From the NCBI RefSeq assembly GCF_017591425.1, contig NW_024466004.1, forward strand, positions 36,520,501 through 36,584,500: 64,000 nucleotides of DNA. Reading direction: 5' to 3'. Below the pieces are notes generated by a model. That model made no database searches. It saw only the letters and a list, made by a program, of their open reading frames with translations, and was not told where the DNA came from. Position numbers and translations under genes: made by a program. This document shows, in pieces, positions 34,628 through 45,724 of the stretch; the first letter of the stretch is position 1; each line of letters opens with the position of its first letter. The stretch comes from Ochotona curzoniae (Eukaryota > Chordata > Mammalia > Lagomorpha > Ochotonidae).

Positions 34628-34907
34628 GTATGAGATTTTATCCATAATTATACTCCCCTCTGAAGCTCTGATTTGTATAAGACTTTCGAAGTTGATTGTG
34701 TATCAGACACTAACACACATATTCTCATTACTTTCTCCTCTTTTCCCCAGTCCTAGCTATTTTATTAACTTATTTCTGTTATATCCATTTTTTATACTTT
34801 TGACACTACAAAATTTTCACTTTGGATTACTATAGACATTAAATTTGTACATAGCTTAAATGTTTTCATTTAGGTCTGAGTTTTCTTTCTCTCTTCCCCC
34901 TTATAAG

Positions 34908-34994
34908 AACAGTGAAGCTGATGTTCTTCAATAAAACAGAAGATGATATCATTTGGAGAAGTCAGTTGGAAAAATTAGCATGTAAAGATAAAAG
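34908..34994 (+). CDS. CYB5R4: CYB5R4 exon: NADH-binding domain
   Basis: This 87-nt exon follows a long pyrimidine tract (TTTCTCTCTTCCCCC before TTATAAG) and ends at donor GTAATG. It completes Arg and reads TVKLMFFNKTEDDIIWR then SQLEKLACKDK, followed by two bases of an Arg codon. The hydrophobic strand LMFFNKTEDDIIWR is characteristic of b5 reductases, where the equivalent strand contacts the nucleotide. The following intron is 8.7 kb and includes the possible poison exon near 40.0 kb. Confidence 0.97.
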
Positions 34995-36887
34995 GTAATG
35001 AACTAACTGGTTCTATTTTTAAGTAGTCATGCCTCTTTGGTAAATGTGGTCCTTATTTCCTTTTTTGAAACTTTCAATTTACTGGGAAATTCTTCCTTAA
35101 AAAACAAACTAGTATTTCTCTGAATGTAAATAATATTAATGCTCTCTCCCAGAGTAATGCCATCTTGGTACCCTCAGATATGTGTCAAGAAAATTTGTAC
35201 ATTGATTGGGATTTCTGATCATGTTATCTAATTTTTACTGAATTGAGCTTATTGAAAATGTTTCATTATAGTAACTGTAGCAATTAAGCTGAGCAGGTAA
35301 GATAAATGTGTTGCTAATAGATTAAGCAAAATTAAATACCTTATAAGATTTACTAAAGCCTTTAATGTGTTACTATTCATTGTAATCTTCTAAGAAAGAG
35401 ATTTCTGAGGCATTGTTTAACATTTCATATCAGTTTTGTATGTTTGGATTAGCATTCTTTAAAGGAATTTATTAATACAGTATATTCTCAAAATACACTG
35501 AGCAAATGCATGTATAATTACAGTACCACAAGTTTTCATATCTTTAGTCATCAGGCTACCTTACTGGGCCCAGCAATAAGCTTTTAATACTAGAGTTCTT
35601 TGATTTCTACGAACAGCAGATTAAGTGCAGTTCCTAAATATAATTCCTTTCACTAATTCCCAGTACACTCATAGGAAAATGCTGACAAAGGCAATAGGAA
35701 AAAAAAAAAAAAACTGGTCAAGTTAGACTCTGTTATATAATGAGGCAGAAATGCTTTGAAATTAATTTCAGTGAAAATAAAGTCAAGTATAATCAGCTAA
35801 AATAAGAATATAATTTAAACAATATGTTGCCCATCTTCCCTACAAAGCAGTAGGAAATTCAGAACAAGTTTTTACAAAGAGTGAACTGGTAAACCTTCAT
35901 ACGCTTAAAGCATTTCTGTGGCAAAAGCTCTTTGTAAGAATCTCAGGACTTAATAAGTTGTGTAAAATATATTATGTAAATGTTTACATTCATGTTAATA
36001 TGGTTATAAGTAAAAATCCAGACCATTTAAAATTTGGAGTTAAAGCCCTTTAAAATGCAGTTAGCTAACCCACAAGCTCCAGGTTTTTCTGAAGATTTCC
36101 TTAATATCTGTGGTATGACAATGCTGTGCTCTCTTAAGATTTTATCTTCCTGTAGTCTCCCATAACATTCCCCTTTCTCTTTTAATAAACGAGCTTCACA
36201 AATTAAGAATAACTGGAACTTACTTATCCTTGAAATATTTACTGTTCTTCACAAATTTAAAACCTAAACCTACAAATATTTACTAGATTTAGTTAACTAA
36301 ATGACAATTTTAGAGAATGACTTAAAGAAAAATTTTAGGATTTTCAAGTATTTTAATCCTTAGAAATGTTTATTGAGAGGCTGAAAAATCTAAATTATAG
36401 TTCTTATTGCATTCTTCTCCAGCCTGAAACTTCATTCAAAAATTGTTAGTTCCATTGGCCTCTTTATCATCACAATAAAATAATAATGTCTTTCCCATTT
36501 ATTTACAATGCTGTTGTGAGATTTGTAGGAATTAATATAGATGCTTTGGGAACTGGAAAACCCTCAGATTTTTGCATTGTGCTTGTGTTTGGTTTCTTAC
36601 TGAAGGAGCTCCTGTTTTCCTAACCAAATATTTGAAATAATGTAAGCAGATATAGCTAACTTTTTGTCTTCATTTTTTAAAGTAGTGTCTCCAGTGTTTT
36701 GATAGAGATGTCCTTTGCAATAGTTTCCTTATAAAAGAAAATTCCTGAAATTTTAAGAGAGATTTATCATTATTTTAGTGAAGATGCATACTTTCAGTCT
36801 GTTAAAGGTTAAATTTGATTGTTAGATTAAACTGTTCAGAAAGGCGTGTATGGACAATCTCTAAACATCAATTTTCTTTGAACAAAG
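34995..36887. other. Large CYB5R4 intron, first part, nothing recognised
   Basis: AT-rich with an A15 run near 35,700. No CSINE in about 1.9 kb, which is a notable gap given the density elsewhere. Confidence 0.6.
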
Positions 36888-37331
36888 TCAACTTTGTTTT
36901 TGTTTTGCTTTGTTCTTCATTAATTTTGGGTTGATAAGGTTGGATAGGCTGGAGCTTTGAGGATACTCAAGAAAGGACTCTCTTTTTTTCACGTCTGGAT
37001 ATCTGACTGTCATGGCACTCGCCAGTTCAGTGCTGAGGGAAGTGGTAGTGTTCTGCTCTCCTGCCTGCCTGCCTCCACCCTCCATCTTGTGTGCCCTCTC
37101 TTTCTCTTGTTGCCTGTCTTTGCTCACTTCTGTGCTTGTCTCTCTGCTCCCCAGTCTGTTCTTTCCTTTCCCTAGAGGCTTAGCTCTCTGTGGTTGAGAC
37201 ACGGTTGGTACTGATTTCTGGCTGGCTGTGTAACTGACAATCCCCCAGAGTTTCGGCCTTTTTTGAGTTAACTCAGGTGAGACCTTCAATAAAAAACAAA
37301 AGACCTTGTTTATATAGATGTTATAGAGCAT
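36888..37331 (-). other. 147-codon antisense open frame, probably not a gene
   Basis: ATG-started and the longest open frame outside the L1. The protein is rich in K, S, E and Q without a recognisable domain. It overlaps a CT-rich stretch on the + strand (about 37,050-37,190), where purine bias on the minus strand lowers stop frequency. No splice or promoter evidence. Confidence 0.15.
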
Positions 37332-37400
37332 TTATGAGAAAATTTTGCCATATTTTGTGTCTTTATGTAGAAATCAAAGAATTCTTAAAAGCTTATCACT

Positions 37401-37698
37401 GGGCCCAACAGAGTAGCCTGATGACTGACGTGCTCGCATTGCATGCACCAGGATTCCATATGGACACTGGTTTGTATCCTGACTGCTCCACTTTCCCTCT
37501 AGCTCCCTGCTGTGTCCTGGGAAAGTAGTAGAGGACAGCCTAAAGCCTTAGGACCCTCCACTCATGTGGGAGACCCAGAAGAAGCTCCTGGCTTAGGTTC
37601 ATTGCTGTCACTTGGGGAGTGAACCAGTGAATGGAAGATCTTTCTGTCTCTCCTTCTCTCTGTAAATCTGACTTTCCAGTAAGAAAAAAATTTTAAAG
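37401..37698 (+). mobile_element. CSINE, moderately diverged
   Basis: Head GGGCCCAACAGAGTAGCC, tail CCAGTAAGAAAAAAATTTT. Imperfect TSD: AAAAGCTTATCACT before, AAAGGCTTATTGCT after (11 of 14). Confidence 0.88.
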
Positions 37699-38013
37699 GC
37701 TTATTGCTGAATTTTCACAATCCTGCTAAATCAAAAAAGCTATTGTGCCCCATAAATGAGAAGAAGTATACATTCAGGTTTAATATTAGGTGATTTTTAG
37801 TCATGCCTATTCTTAGTTAACATTTAAGCCTGTTACTTTTTTTTGCTAAACTGAATCACTGTTTCCACATCTTGAAGTCGTTTTGTCTTTGCTAGGTTTG
37901 GTAATAAAGATTTTGAAGATGGAAATATATTACCTGAACAAATTTTCTGATTAATTATTAGTGGACTGTGAATGTAAAAAAAGGTGTTTGTAATATTGTG
38001 GGGAATAGTATCA

Positions 38014-38217
38014 GCCAGTGATTTTCAGCATGGAGGAAGCCCATTGCCTCAGTGGCGTTTATGTCTAAAACATTTGTATTGTCACAACTGAGGGAGGAGG
38101 TATTACTGACACTTGGTTCTTGGGCCAGGAATGTTGCTAAACACCCTACAATAGATAAGACAGCATCCTACAAAAAGAAATATTTTACCCAAAATGAATG
38201 ATTGTTGATTGAAAACT
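38014..38217 (+). mobile_element. MER5A-type hAT fragment
   Basis: CCAGTGATTTTCAGCATGG, TTGTCACAACTGAGGGAGG, GGGCCAGGAATGTTGCTAAA and CACCCTACAATAGATAAGAC follow the MER5A consensus closely. Confidence 0.85.
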
Positions 38218-38224
38218 GTAATGT

Positions 38225-38400
38225 ACCATAATTTTAATAGCTGCATTGTATTCTGTCCGAATTCTAGCTTTTCCTTAATCTGGATAAAACTCTTTGAGAA
38301 ATCACTAGGTCAAAGTGTGCTAAAGGTGTTTAAGCATTTTCATATATAGCCTCTGAAAAATTAAGTACTCCTACTGCCATCCCCACACATTTTAATCTGT
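38225..38400 (-). mobile_element. L1M 3'-end fragment, antisense
   Basis: TAATTTTAATAGCTGCATTG, ATCACTAGGTCAAAGTGTGC and ACTCCTACTGCCATCCCCAC match antisense L1M landmarks. Confidence 0.5.
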
Positions 38401-39480
38401 TGGTGACCATTATTTTTCTTTAAAGCAGGTGGGAATTATAGTGATTAGCACATAAAGAAAGAAAAATATTCAGTCATGCAGGACAAGGATGATTCATTGA
38501 GCCAGAAGTCATTTGCAGATATTTAAGCATTTGTATAATTATTGATTGTTAAGCAAAGATACATAATAAACAAGACTACATTAGTGCACGCAAAGTTCTG
38601 ATGTATATCAAGAACCGCAGAGTCTGTGCTTTGAAACGAACAAAGTAACTTGTCCAAGAAGTCTAGGGAGAAGAAAGAGCATTGCATTTTGCGGGAGAAG
38701 AATAACAAAACGTCTGGAAGAAGGGCTTTTTAAGGTGGACATTTGGGAAATAACTAACATTTCTATGAAGAGGAAAAGAAATTTGGGTAGTGAGATTGCA
38801 TGTGTTAAAACATGAAGGCCAGAATGTCCTAGTGTCCTAGTGACAAAGCAGGTCTAGTTTTGTTGAAAGTAAAAGATTATGTCAATAAGATTGTGAAATA
38901 ATTAAAAATAAAACCATTAAGCTTTATGTCAGTCTGTGTTTCACAATCAAAGAAACTGGGTAGACTGCTGGAGGACCTTTAATGTAGTTTGTGTCTTAAT
39001 ATTTTTATTAGATGGACATGATAAGGTCCAGCAATATTATACTCTGACACTAATCTCATTTTAGTGCTAGCAGGCTCCTTAGTGACTGTTTATCTGTTCT
39101 GGGAACAACACTGGGACTAGTAATGGGCCGTTTCCACTTAAGATAATAAAGCCAGCAATTGCAAAGTATAAATAAATGGGAGAGTGTGCCCTTACCCCTT
39201 CCAAAAAGGAGAAAACCCCAGCTTCTATTCACATAGATATGTAGATCCCTAATCTGGGTTCTTAGTCTGTTTTCCTTCCTTGCCAGATATTTCTCTAATA
39301 GTGTCTGTCTTACAAATATGTTCCTTGAATTGCTTATGTGTCCGCTTGCAAGGGCTCTATGAGTAAGTAAGTTCGAGAAATACTGTGTACCACAATGCCT
39401 TCTTAAAAGATTTACTCTAAATATATTTTATTTAGTATTTTAGAAATTTTAAAGAAGTATTTTTAGACATATATAAATCT

Positions 39481-39814
39481 TTTTTTTTTAAAGATTTATT
39501 TTTATTATTTTTTCATTGGAAAGGCGGATATACAGAGAGGAGAGACAGAGAGGAAGATCTTCCATCCTATAATTCACTCCCCAAGTGAGCGCAACGGGCC
39601 GATACTATGCCGATCCGAAGCCAGGAGCCTCTTCCGGGTCTCCCACGCGGGTGCAGGTTCCCAAAGCTTTGGGCCGTCCTCGACTGCTTTCCCAGGCCAC
39701 AGGCAGGGAGCTGGAAGGGAAGCGGGGCTGCTGGGATTAGAACCGGCGCCCTTATGGGATCCCGGGGCGTGCAAGGCGAGGACCTTTAACCACTTGCACC
39801 ACCGCGCCGGGCCC
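39481..39814 (-). mobile_element. CSINE, very young, 16-bp TSD
   Basis: Near-identical to the copy at 22.7-23.05 kb, sharing GTGCAGGTTCCC and AGGACCTTTAACC. TAAAGAAGTATTTTTA is repeated at 39450-39465 and 39815-39830, with 15 extra bases between the left duplication and the T tail. Confidence 0.95.
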
Positions 39815-40033
39815 TAAAGAAGTATTTTTAACACAGTGTGTGTCAATTTATCTAATACATTAGCCTTTTTAATGAAATTATTACTAACAGCTTAAGTTTC
39901 ATTAGATTCATTTTGAGATATGTTTCCATAATATGTATGTTTTACCTAATTGTAGATGTTAGTTGTTTGTTTTATGAGCTGTTTCTCCTGTGATCAGTTA
40001 AATTTTCCTGTGATCCCTATTATTTTTTTTTAG

Positions 40034-40147
40034 ACAGAAAAATGAGGAAAGTCTATGACCTCAAGTACTCTGAACTGCTCATCTATGAGCAGAGAGGAAT
40101 CATCAATGTAAAGATTTTATCTGGAATTGTAGTGTCAAAATGGGGAG
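40034..40147 (+). other. Possible cryptic/poison exon in CYB5R4 intron
   Basis: 114 nt bounded by a strong acceptor-like CTATTATTTTTTTTTAG and a donor-like GGAG/GTAGGC. One frame is open throughout (37 codons, RKMRKVYDLKYSEL through VVSKWG). Joined to the CYB5R4 exon ending at 34994, however, the reading phase meets TGA within nine codons, so inclusion would truncate the reductase. Not a known CYB5R4 exon; splicing is inferred only from the signals. Confidence 0.25.
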
Positions 40148-40413
40148 GTAGGCCCATGTTGGGTAGCTTATAGGAAGAGGAAAATTAATTGGATCTGTTA
40201 GCTTTGGACATGATTTAGACTGGAAACAAATACATATTTCACAACTTCTCATATCATTGTCAATCTAAAGTTTCTTTGACAAGCTAATATATTGTCATTA
40301 ACATTTTAGCCTGCAAAGATTCGCTGGAAGTATGTTTTTTCTTTCATTCTTGTGTTTGTTGTTTTGCCCTTTCTCTTTTCATGTTGCTTTGTACTTTGTG
40401 AGTTATCTGAATT

Positions 40414-40420
<7 letters not shown>

Positions 40421-40451
<31 letters not shown>

Positions 40452-40767
40452 TTTATTTTTATTATTTTTTATTGGAAAGGCGGATATACAGAGAGGAGAG
40501 ACAGAGAGGAAGATCTTCCGTCCGATGATTCACTCCCCAAGTGAGCCGCAACGGGCCGATACTATGCCGATCCGAAGCCAGGAGCCTCTTCCGGGTCTCC
40601 CACGCGGGTGCAGGGTCCCAAAGCTTTGGGCCGTCCTCGACTGCTTTCCCAGGCCACAGGCAGGGAGCTGGAAGGAAGCGGGGCTGCCGGGATTAGAACC
40701 GGCGCCCATATGGGATCCCGGGCGTGCAAGGCGAGGACTTAACCACTTGCGCCACCGCGCCGGGCCC
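40421..40767 (-). mobile_element. CSINE, very young, 17-bp TSD and long T tract
   Basis: Essentially consensus, with intact A and B boxes in antisense. The T31 tract at 40416-40446 marks the unshortened poly(A) tail. TATCTGAATTTATTTTT is repeated at 40404-40420 and 40768-40784. It appears to be among the most recent insertions in the window. Confidence 0.97.
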
Positions 40768-40784
40768 TATCTGAATTTATTTTT

Positions 40785-42240
40785 AGATAACCTTTTTAGG
40801 CATCCTGATCCTGTATGGCATTTTTGAAGTCATAAACTGAAATTTCAGGCCATTAACTAAATGTACCCAAGTAGGATGCCAAGTATTTCAAGACTGTAAT
40901 TGTTTCACACTGCAAATTGGCCTTCATTGAAAAAATCCAGAAGAGAACATTCCACATGTATCATCTGTATCTTAATATAATCTCATCATTATAATTTCAT
41001 CATTAAAGAATTCTTAAAACCTTAATTATGAGCTGACTTATGCTACAGTTTGATCTCTTCTCCTCAGTGAAGAATAAGAGCAGCACAGCAGCCTCTTTAC
41101 AATCCGTGAAATTGTATGCAGGCACCTGTGCACTTTCTCCATCAAGTGCCTGAATTCAGTCTGGGACCATTATGTGAATTAATGCAAGATACATGAGAAG
41201 TTTGTGTGCTTCTTTCAAGAATCTCAGTTATCACCATTCCCTAGATGCCAATAGAAAATGCCACTGATAGATTTCTTGGTTTTTTTTTTTAATGTCCTAG
41301 AAAATGAAAATTATGAATAGTCATTTATGGCAGATGACAACTCAATATAGATTTAGATATTTACCAATTTTATTCCAGTGATAGGCTAATCACAATTATG
41401 TCCATCTCTTTTAATTTAATGGGACATTTTCTCTCTTTTATATAAATGCTTTTGTGTGTTAGGAAATTTCTTTAGATAGTGGATTGGAAGCTTTTTGTAT
41501 GTAATTCTAGAATAATCTGATAAAAGATTAAGAACCTTCTTCCCACAATGCACTTAAAATTTTATACACTTTTTTACATGTGATTTAATAGATGCCAGCA
41601 CTTGGCTTTGTTCTCTAGGTACAAATTTAGTTTTAGCCAATATGTGTTCTTTGTAAATAAATTCCTTTATTCATTAAACAGGTGTTGTTGTTCGCTTGTA
41701 TATGAGTCAGGCTTGTACAATAGTATTGGACAAGGTAAACAAGTACCCTGTTGTTATGGAGTATTAAGCAAATACTACCTTTTGAAGCCTCCCAAAGCCA
41801 TCTTAATTTTAAGTGCTAGAAGGAAAAGCATGTTAGCAGAGGAAAGTATTTGGGGAAGCTATTTTGTGTAGAGTGATTGCTGCTATAAATGGGAATGTTG
41901 CAGCTAAGATCACAGAATATTAGAAATGTGAGAGATTATGTAGAGTTGGGGTCTTTATGTCTACCTGAGGCTGTGTATTGGACCCTTGGTTGATGCTTTT
42001 AATTTAGTCTATGCTATTGGGTCAGACCGGTGAGTTTTTAGGGAATTTAACACAGCTGAAGCAGAATAATGACATGAGGAAGAGGGTGTGCAGCTGTACC
42101 AGCCATGTCTTGTTTATGTCCTCACAATTGATTGCCTTTCCCCTTCAGAAGAGAAATAAATTACTTCAGTTTTTTAAAAAGATTTAGATTAATATGTAAT
42201 CAACACCTGTTATTCTTCAGATGGCATCTCTATTTTTATA
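40785..42240. other. CYB5R4 intron, no clear features
   Basis: AT-rich with no open frame of note or recognisable repeat, except a possible short old-repeat motif at about 41,915-41,950. Confidence 0.55.
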
Positions 42241-42242
42241 TT

Positions 42243-42559
42243 CTAAAGATTTATTTATTTGAAAGGCAAAATTACTTATATAGAGAAAGAATGGGAGTAA
42301 ACAGATCTTGCATCCCCTGCCTCACTCCCCAAATGCTGCAGTTAGAGTTAGCATTAGCTGGAGCTGGGCCGATCCAAAGCCAGGAGCTTCTTCTGGGTCT
42401 CCCACCTGGGTTCAGAGACCCAAACATTTGGGCTGTCTACATTGTTTTCCCAGGTGTGCTTGCAGAAGGCTGGGTTAAAAGTGGAGCAGCCAAGACTTGA
42501 ATCTGTTCCTACATGGCATGCCAGCAGTGCAGGCCGTGGCTTTACTTGTCATCAGGCCC
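42243..42559 (-). mobile_element. CSINE, diverged
   Basis: Antisense copy with tail TAAAGATTTATTTATTTGAA and head ATCAGGCCC. Contains a TTAGAGTTAGCATTAGC expansion near the middle. Confidence 0.85.
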
Positions 42560-42849
42560 AGAACAGTATCTCAGTTACCCAGTGGAACATGCATAAATGC
42601 AGTTGTTCTGATGTCAGTATAAATGCTAAGAATTAATTATGTTTGCTAAACTGGAGCTAACAGAGCAGGTACAATAGCAAATTTCAAATTGACTGTGGAT
42701 TTTTACCAACAATTTACTTGACCGATGACTAAACGTGTCAGAAGAAATGTCTCCTGTCACTACACTGTGACACTTCATTTAACGTTGCTTCTCATTTTAA
42801 TTCTGTACCCTTTCTTTTGCTTTCCTTGGTTTTGGAACATATTTGAGAG

Positions 42850-43440
42850 CCTCCTGTGTGTGACAGCCAGAGCAGACCTGGTTCCTGCTGTCATTGAGTT
42901 TGACATTTCATGTGAAAGTAGACAATAAAATAACCATCTTGTTGAATGCTTATTTACAGTTGTAATGCTTCCCTGTGAAAATGATGCTTCAGCTAAGAAC
43001 TGAAGTGGGGTGTCATGTGGCTTGCAGAGTGGTAGAAATACTACAGAAAGCAGAAAGAGAATGGACAGCAAAATGACAGGGAAGACAGAGAGAAACTGAG
43101 TTAATAGCAAGGACTTCAGATTTGATATAGAGTCAGAGAGAGGTTTCTAGAATAAACCCCATCTTTTTGGCTTGTGCAGCCAATCAGTACTGGTGACATT
43201 CACTGATAATGTTAGGTGTGAAGCGGAGAGATCTGAGTTAGGATTGAAGGGCCTTGAGATAGCGTTCTTAGTCAAATTGCTCATAAAGATGTGCAGATCA
43301 TTGGAGAGATATGAAACAAGGATTGAAATGCCCGTGTCATTGGTGATTTCTCTTTCCTGTGGTTTACTTGAGAAGATTATAAATGGAAATGAGTTCTCTG
43401 ACATCCCTTGCATCTCTCTTTCTAATGAGTTCAATAGAAG
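42850..43440 (+). mobile_element. Ancient repeat-like region, family unclear
   Basis: GCAGACCTGGTTCCTGCTGT, CATTGAGTTTGACATTTCAT, GTAGACAATAAAATAACC and later ATTGAAGGGCCTTGAGAT recall an old mammalian repeat with the phrase 'ccctgccctcatggagcttacattc'. Both strands show open frames of about 95 codons here, which I take as chance. Confidence 0.3.
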
Positions 43441-43671
43441 TCACATTATTTTGCATAACTATAACTAAAAGCTGTGGCTCGGTAAATATCTATTTGGCTG
43501 TATATTTTTATTGAATCTTTGCTTAGAATCTACTTCAGTCATTTTTTTAGCAAATGTACTAATTTTTATATGTTTAATTACTCTGATTGTGAGGGGAATG
43601 TTCTACTGAACTTGAAACACAGTGGTATGTTTAAAATAACAGACTTTTTAAAAATTATTTCTTTTCCCTAG

Positions 43672-43836
43672 ATTTAATGTTGAATTTGTTCTCTCAACAC
43701 CTACATCTGATTGGAATGGCAAACAAGGACACATTTCACCAGCTCTTATTTCTGAATTCTTGAAAGCAAATTTAGACAAATCCAAAGTTCTCATCTGCAT
43801 TTGTGGACCAACACCGTTTACAGAAGAAGGAATAAA
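43672..43836 (+). CDS. CYB5R4: CYB5R4 exon: NADH-binding domain, CGP motif
   Basis: The 165-nt exon completes Arg and encodes 54 residues, including NVEFVLSTPTSDWNGKQGHI and KVLICICGPTPFTEEGI. CGPTPF is the cysteine-containing CGPxPx motif that closes over NADH in cytochrome b5 reductases; Trp-Asn-Gly-x-x-Gly-His is the family turn before it. Acceptor TTTCTTTTCCCTAG, donor GTAAGT. It ends two bases into a Lys codon completed by the last exon. Confidence 0.97.
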
Positions 43837-44229
43837 GTAAGTAGTAGTGTGCTAGGAAACAGAATGCCCAGCACTGTGAAATAAAGGTCTCTCATAAGCA
43901 GTTGACTTTTCATTCATATAAGTTGCACTTTATTTGTTGTGTTGCAGCTTAAAAAAAAATAAGTTTTTAATCTTCATACAGATAAATCTTTGGGAGCGAG
44001 GATTATACTAGTGCTAGGTATGAACACAAAGAAATACAGCCAGCAGTTCAGGTCTGCTGCTGATTGGTAATATGGATAGATTTATAAGATTTATGCCATA
44101 ATTTTATTTGGGATGTAAGACTCAACATCTTTTTGTACCAATGCTTTATGATTTATAAAAACTAACTAAAAGTGGTCATCTTATTGTAACTTTCCATTTT
44201 CATCCTCTGCAACTAGGTGAAAGTTGGTA

Positions 44230-44323
44230 AAATATATATATATATAATATAATATATAATAATATCATATTAATATATAATATAATGTATAAAATATTAT
44301 AATATATAATATATTAATATAGT
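44230..44323. repeat. (AT)n-rich low-complexity tract
   Basis: About 94 bases almost wholly A/T with TATATA and TAATAT motifs, capable of forming hairpins. Confidence 0.9.
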
Positions 44324-44608
44324 GACCAAAAGGTGAGACTGAGACATAAATAAGGTCACACTGATAATTGAACCCTGAATAACAAAAACTAGTGGTGATG
44401 GATGGCTACAGTATTTGCAATTGACTTTAATATGGTTAACTCTAAAATAATAAATGATACCTTAAAATATATTACTAAATAAAGTTACCTTTGTGCTTCT
44501 AGGTGATTTAAAACATGTTTGTGTTAAACCCTTGTTTGTACTTGGTGTGAATGACTGAATCTAACATTTCCTGAATAATTTTATATCTTTCAACTTTGTT
44601 TTTGTTTT

Positions 44609-44873
44609 ATTTTTTTAAATGACTCATTCATTTATTTGTAAGATAAAGTTAAGGAGAGAAAAGGAGATCTTCGAGATGCTGCTTTTGTTCCTCAGATGAC
44701 TGCCATGGCCAGTGCTGTGCCAGGCTGAAGCCAGGAACCAGGTACTCCATCAAGGCTTCCCACATGGGTACCAGTGGCCCAAAAGCTTAAGCCATCTTCT
44801 GTTGCTTTCCCAGGTATCTTAGCAGGGAGCTGTATCAGAAGTGGGGCAGTTTAGTTATGGAATTCGTTCTGGA
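44609..44873 (-). mobile_element. CSINE, old, 5'-truncated
   Basis: Tail TTTTAAATGACTCATTCATT, body CAGGCTGAAGCCAGGAACCA and TTAGCAGGGAGCTGTATC. The head after TTATGGAATTCGTTCTGG is missing. Confidence 0.75.
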
Positions 44874-45126
44874 AAGTATATAAAGTCATTAAAAATAATT
44901 TCTAAGATATATCTTAATTAAACATAAGTATATTTACAGTTTTAATATTTCAGAAAAATATTGTAGTGAGCGCTTGTCAGCCTTTTTTTTTTTAGTTCTG
45001 AACTTTTATTTCTTTAAGACTCAAGCAAAAAAATTATAGTCAGGGTTAACTATGATTTGGATATAAATTATTTTAGAAAAAGGTTAAGAGCTGCACTGTC
45101 ACCTACTGTCATGACACTATTATACT

Positions 45127-45455
45127 GGGGGCCAGCACACGCACTCAGTTGGCTAATCCTCCACCTGCAAACAGCCCAAACGAATGCCAGTTTGTGTTCT
45201 GGCTGCTCTACTTTCTATCCAGCTCCCTGCTTTTGGCCTGGAAAAACAGTAGAGGATGGCCCATGTCCGTGGGCCCCTGCACCCAAGGGAGAGATGGAAC
45301 CAATCTCCTGGATCCTGGCTTCAGATCATCTCAGCTCTAGCTGTTGTCACCATTTGGAGAGTGAACCAGTGGATGGAAGGTCTTTCTCTCGCTCCTTCTC
45401 TGTGTAAGCCTACCTTTCCAATAAAAATAAATAAAATCTTTTTTTATAAAAAAAG
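45127..45455 (+). mobile_element. CSINE, diverged
   Basis: GGGGGCCAGCACACGCACTC head, GAGAGTGAACCAGTGGATGG, and CCAATAAAAATAAATAAAA tail with a long T/A run after it. Confidence 0.88.
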
Positions 45456-45604
45456 GTGAGAAAGGCTTATTTTAGAAATATCTCAGTGAAAGTTTATTAT
45501 AGTCTAATACTTTTGAGTGATTGGAATCATAAGCTCTTCAGTACCACTCTGAAGGAGTTTGTTGTGTAACCTCCTTAATGTAGCTAGATTTTCTCAAATG
45601 AATT

Positions 45605-45720
45605 ACAGGCTTCTTGAAGACAAGGTCTCTGTCTTCCTTGTTTTGATTTTATACAAGTATTACCCACTTCCTTGCATCCTGGAGTCTGAGAATATATACA
45701 TAGAATAGAGAGTAGCTCAA
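45605..45720 (+). mobile_element. Possible L2 3'-end fragment
   Basis: TACAGGCTTCTTGAAGACAA then GGTCTCTGTCTTCCTTG resembles the L2 'taagctccttgagggcagggactttgtcttg' phrase. Weak. Confidence 0.35.
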
Positions 45721-45724
45721 ACCT

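Noticed and set aside
37896..37950. Acceptor-like TTTGCTAG followed by open codons ending TGA
   Set aside because: Weak polypyrimidine context and only about 17 codons; common by chance in AT-rich introns.
43147..43468. Overlapping 95- and 98-codon frames on both strands
   Set aside because: No recognisable domain, no splice context, inside old repeat-like sequence just upstream of a CYB5R4 exon.
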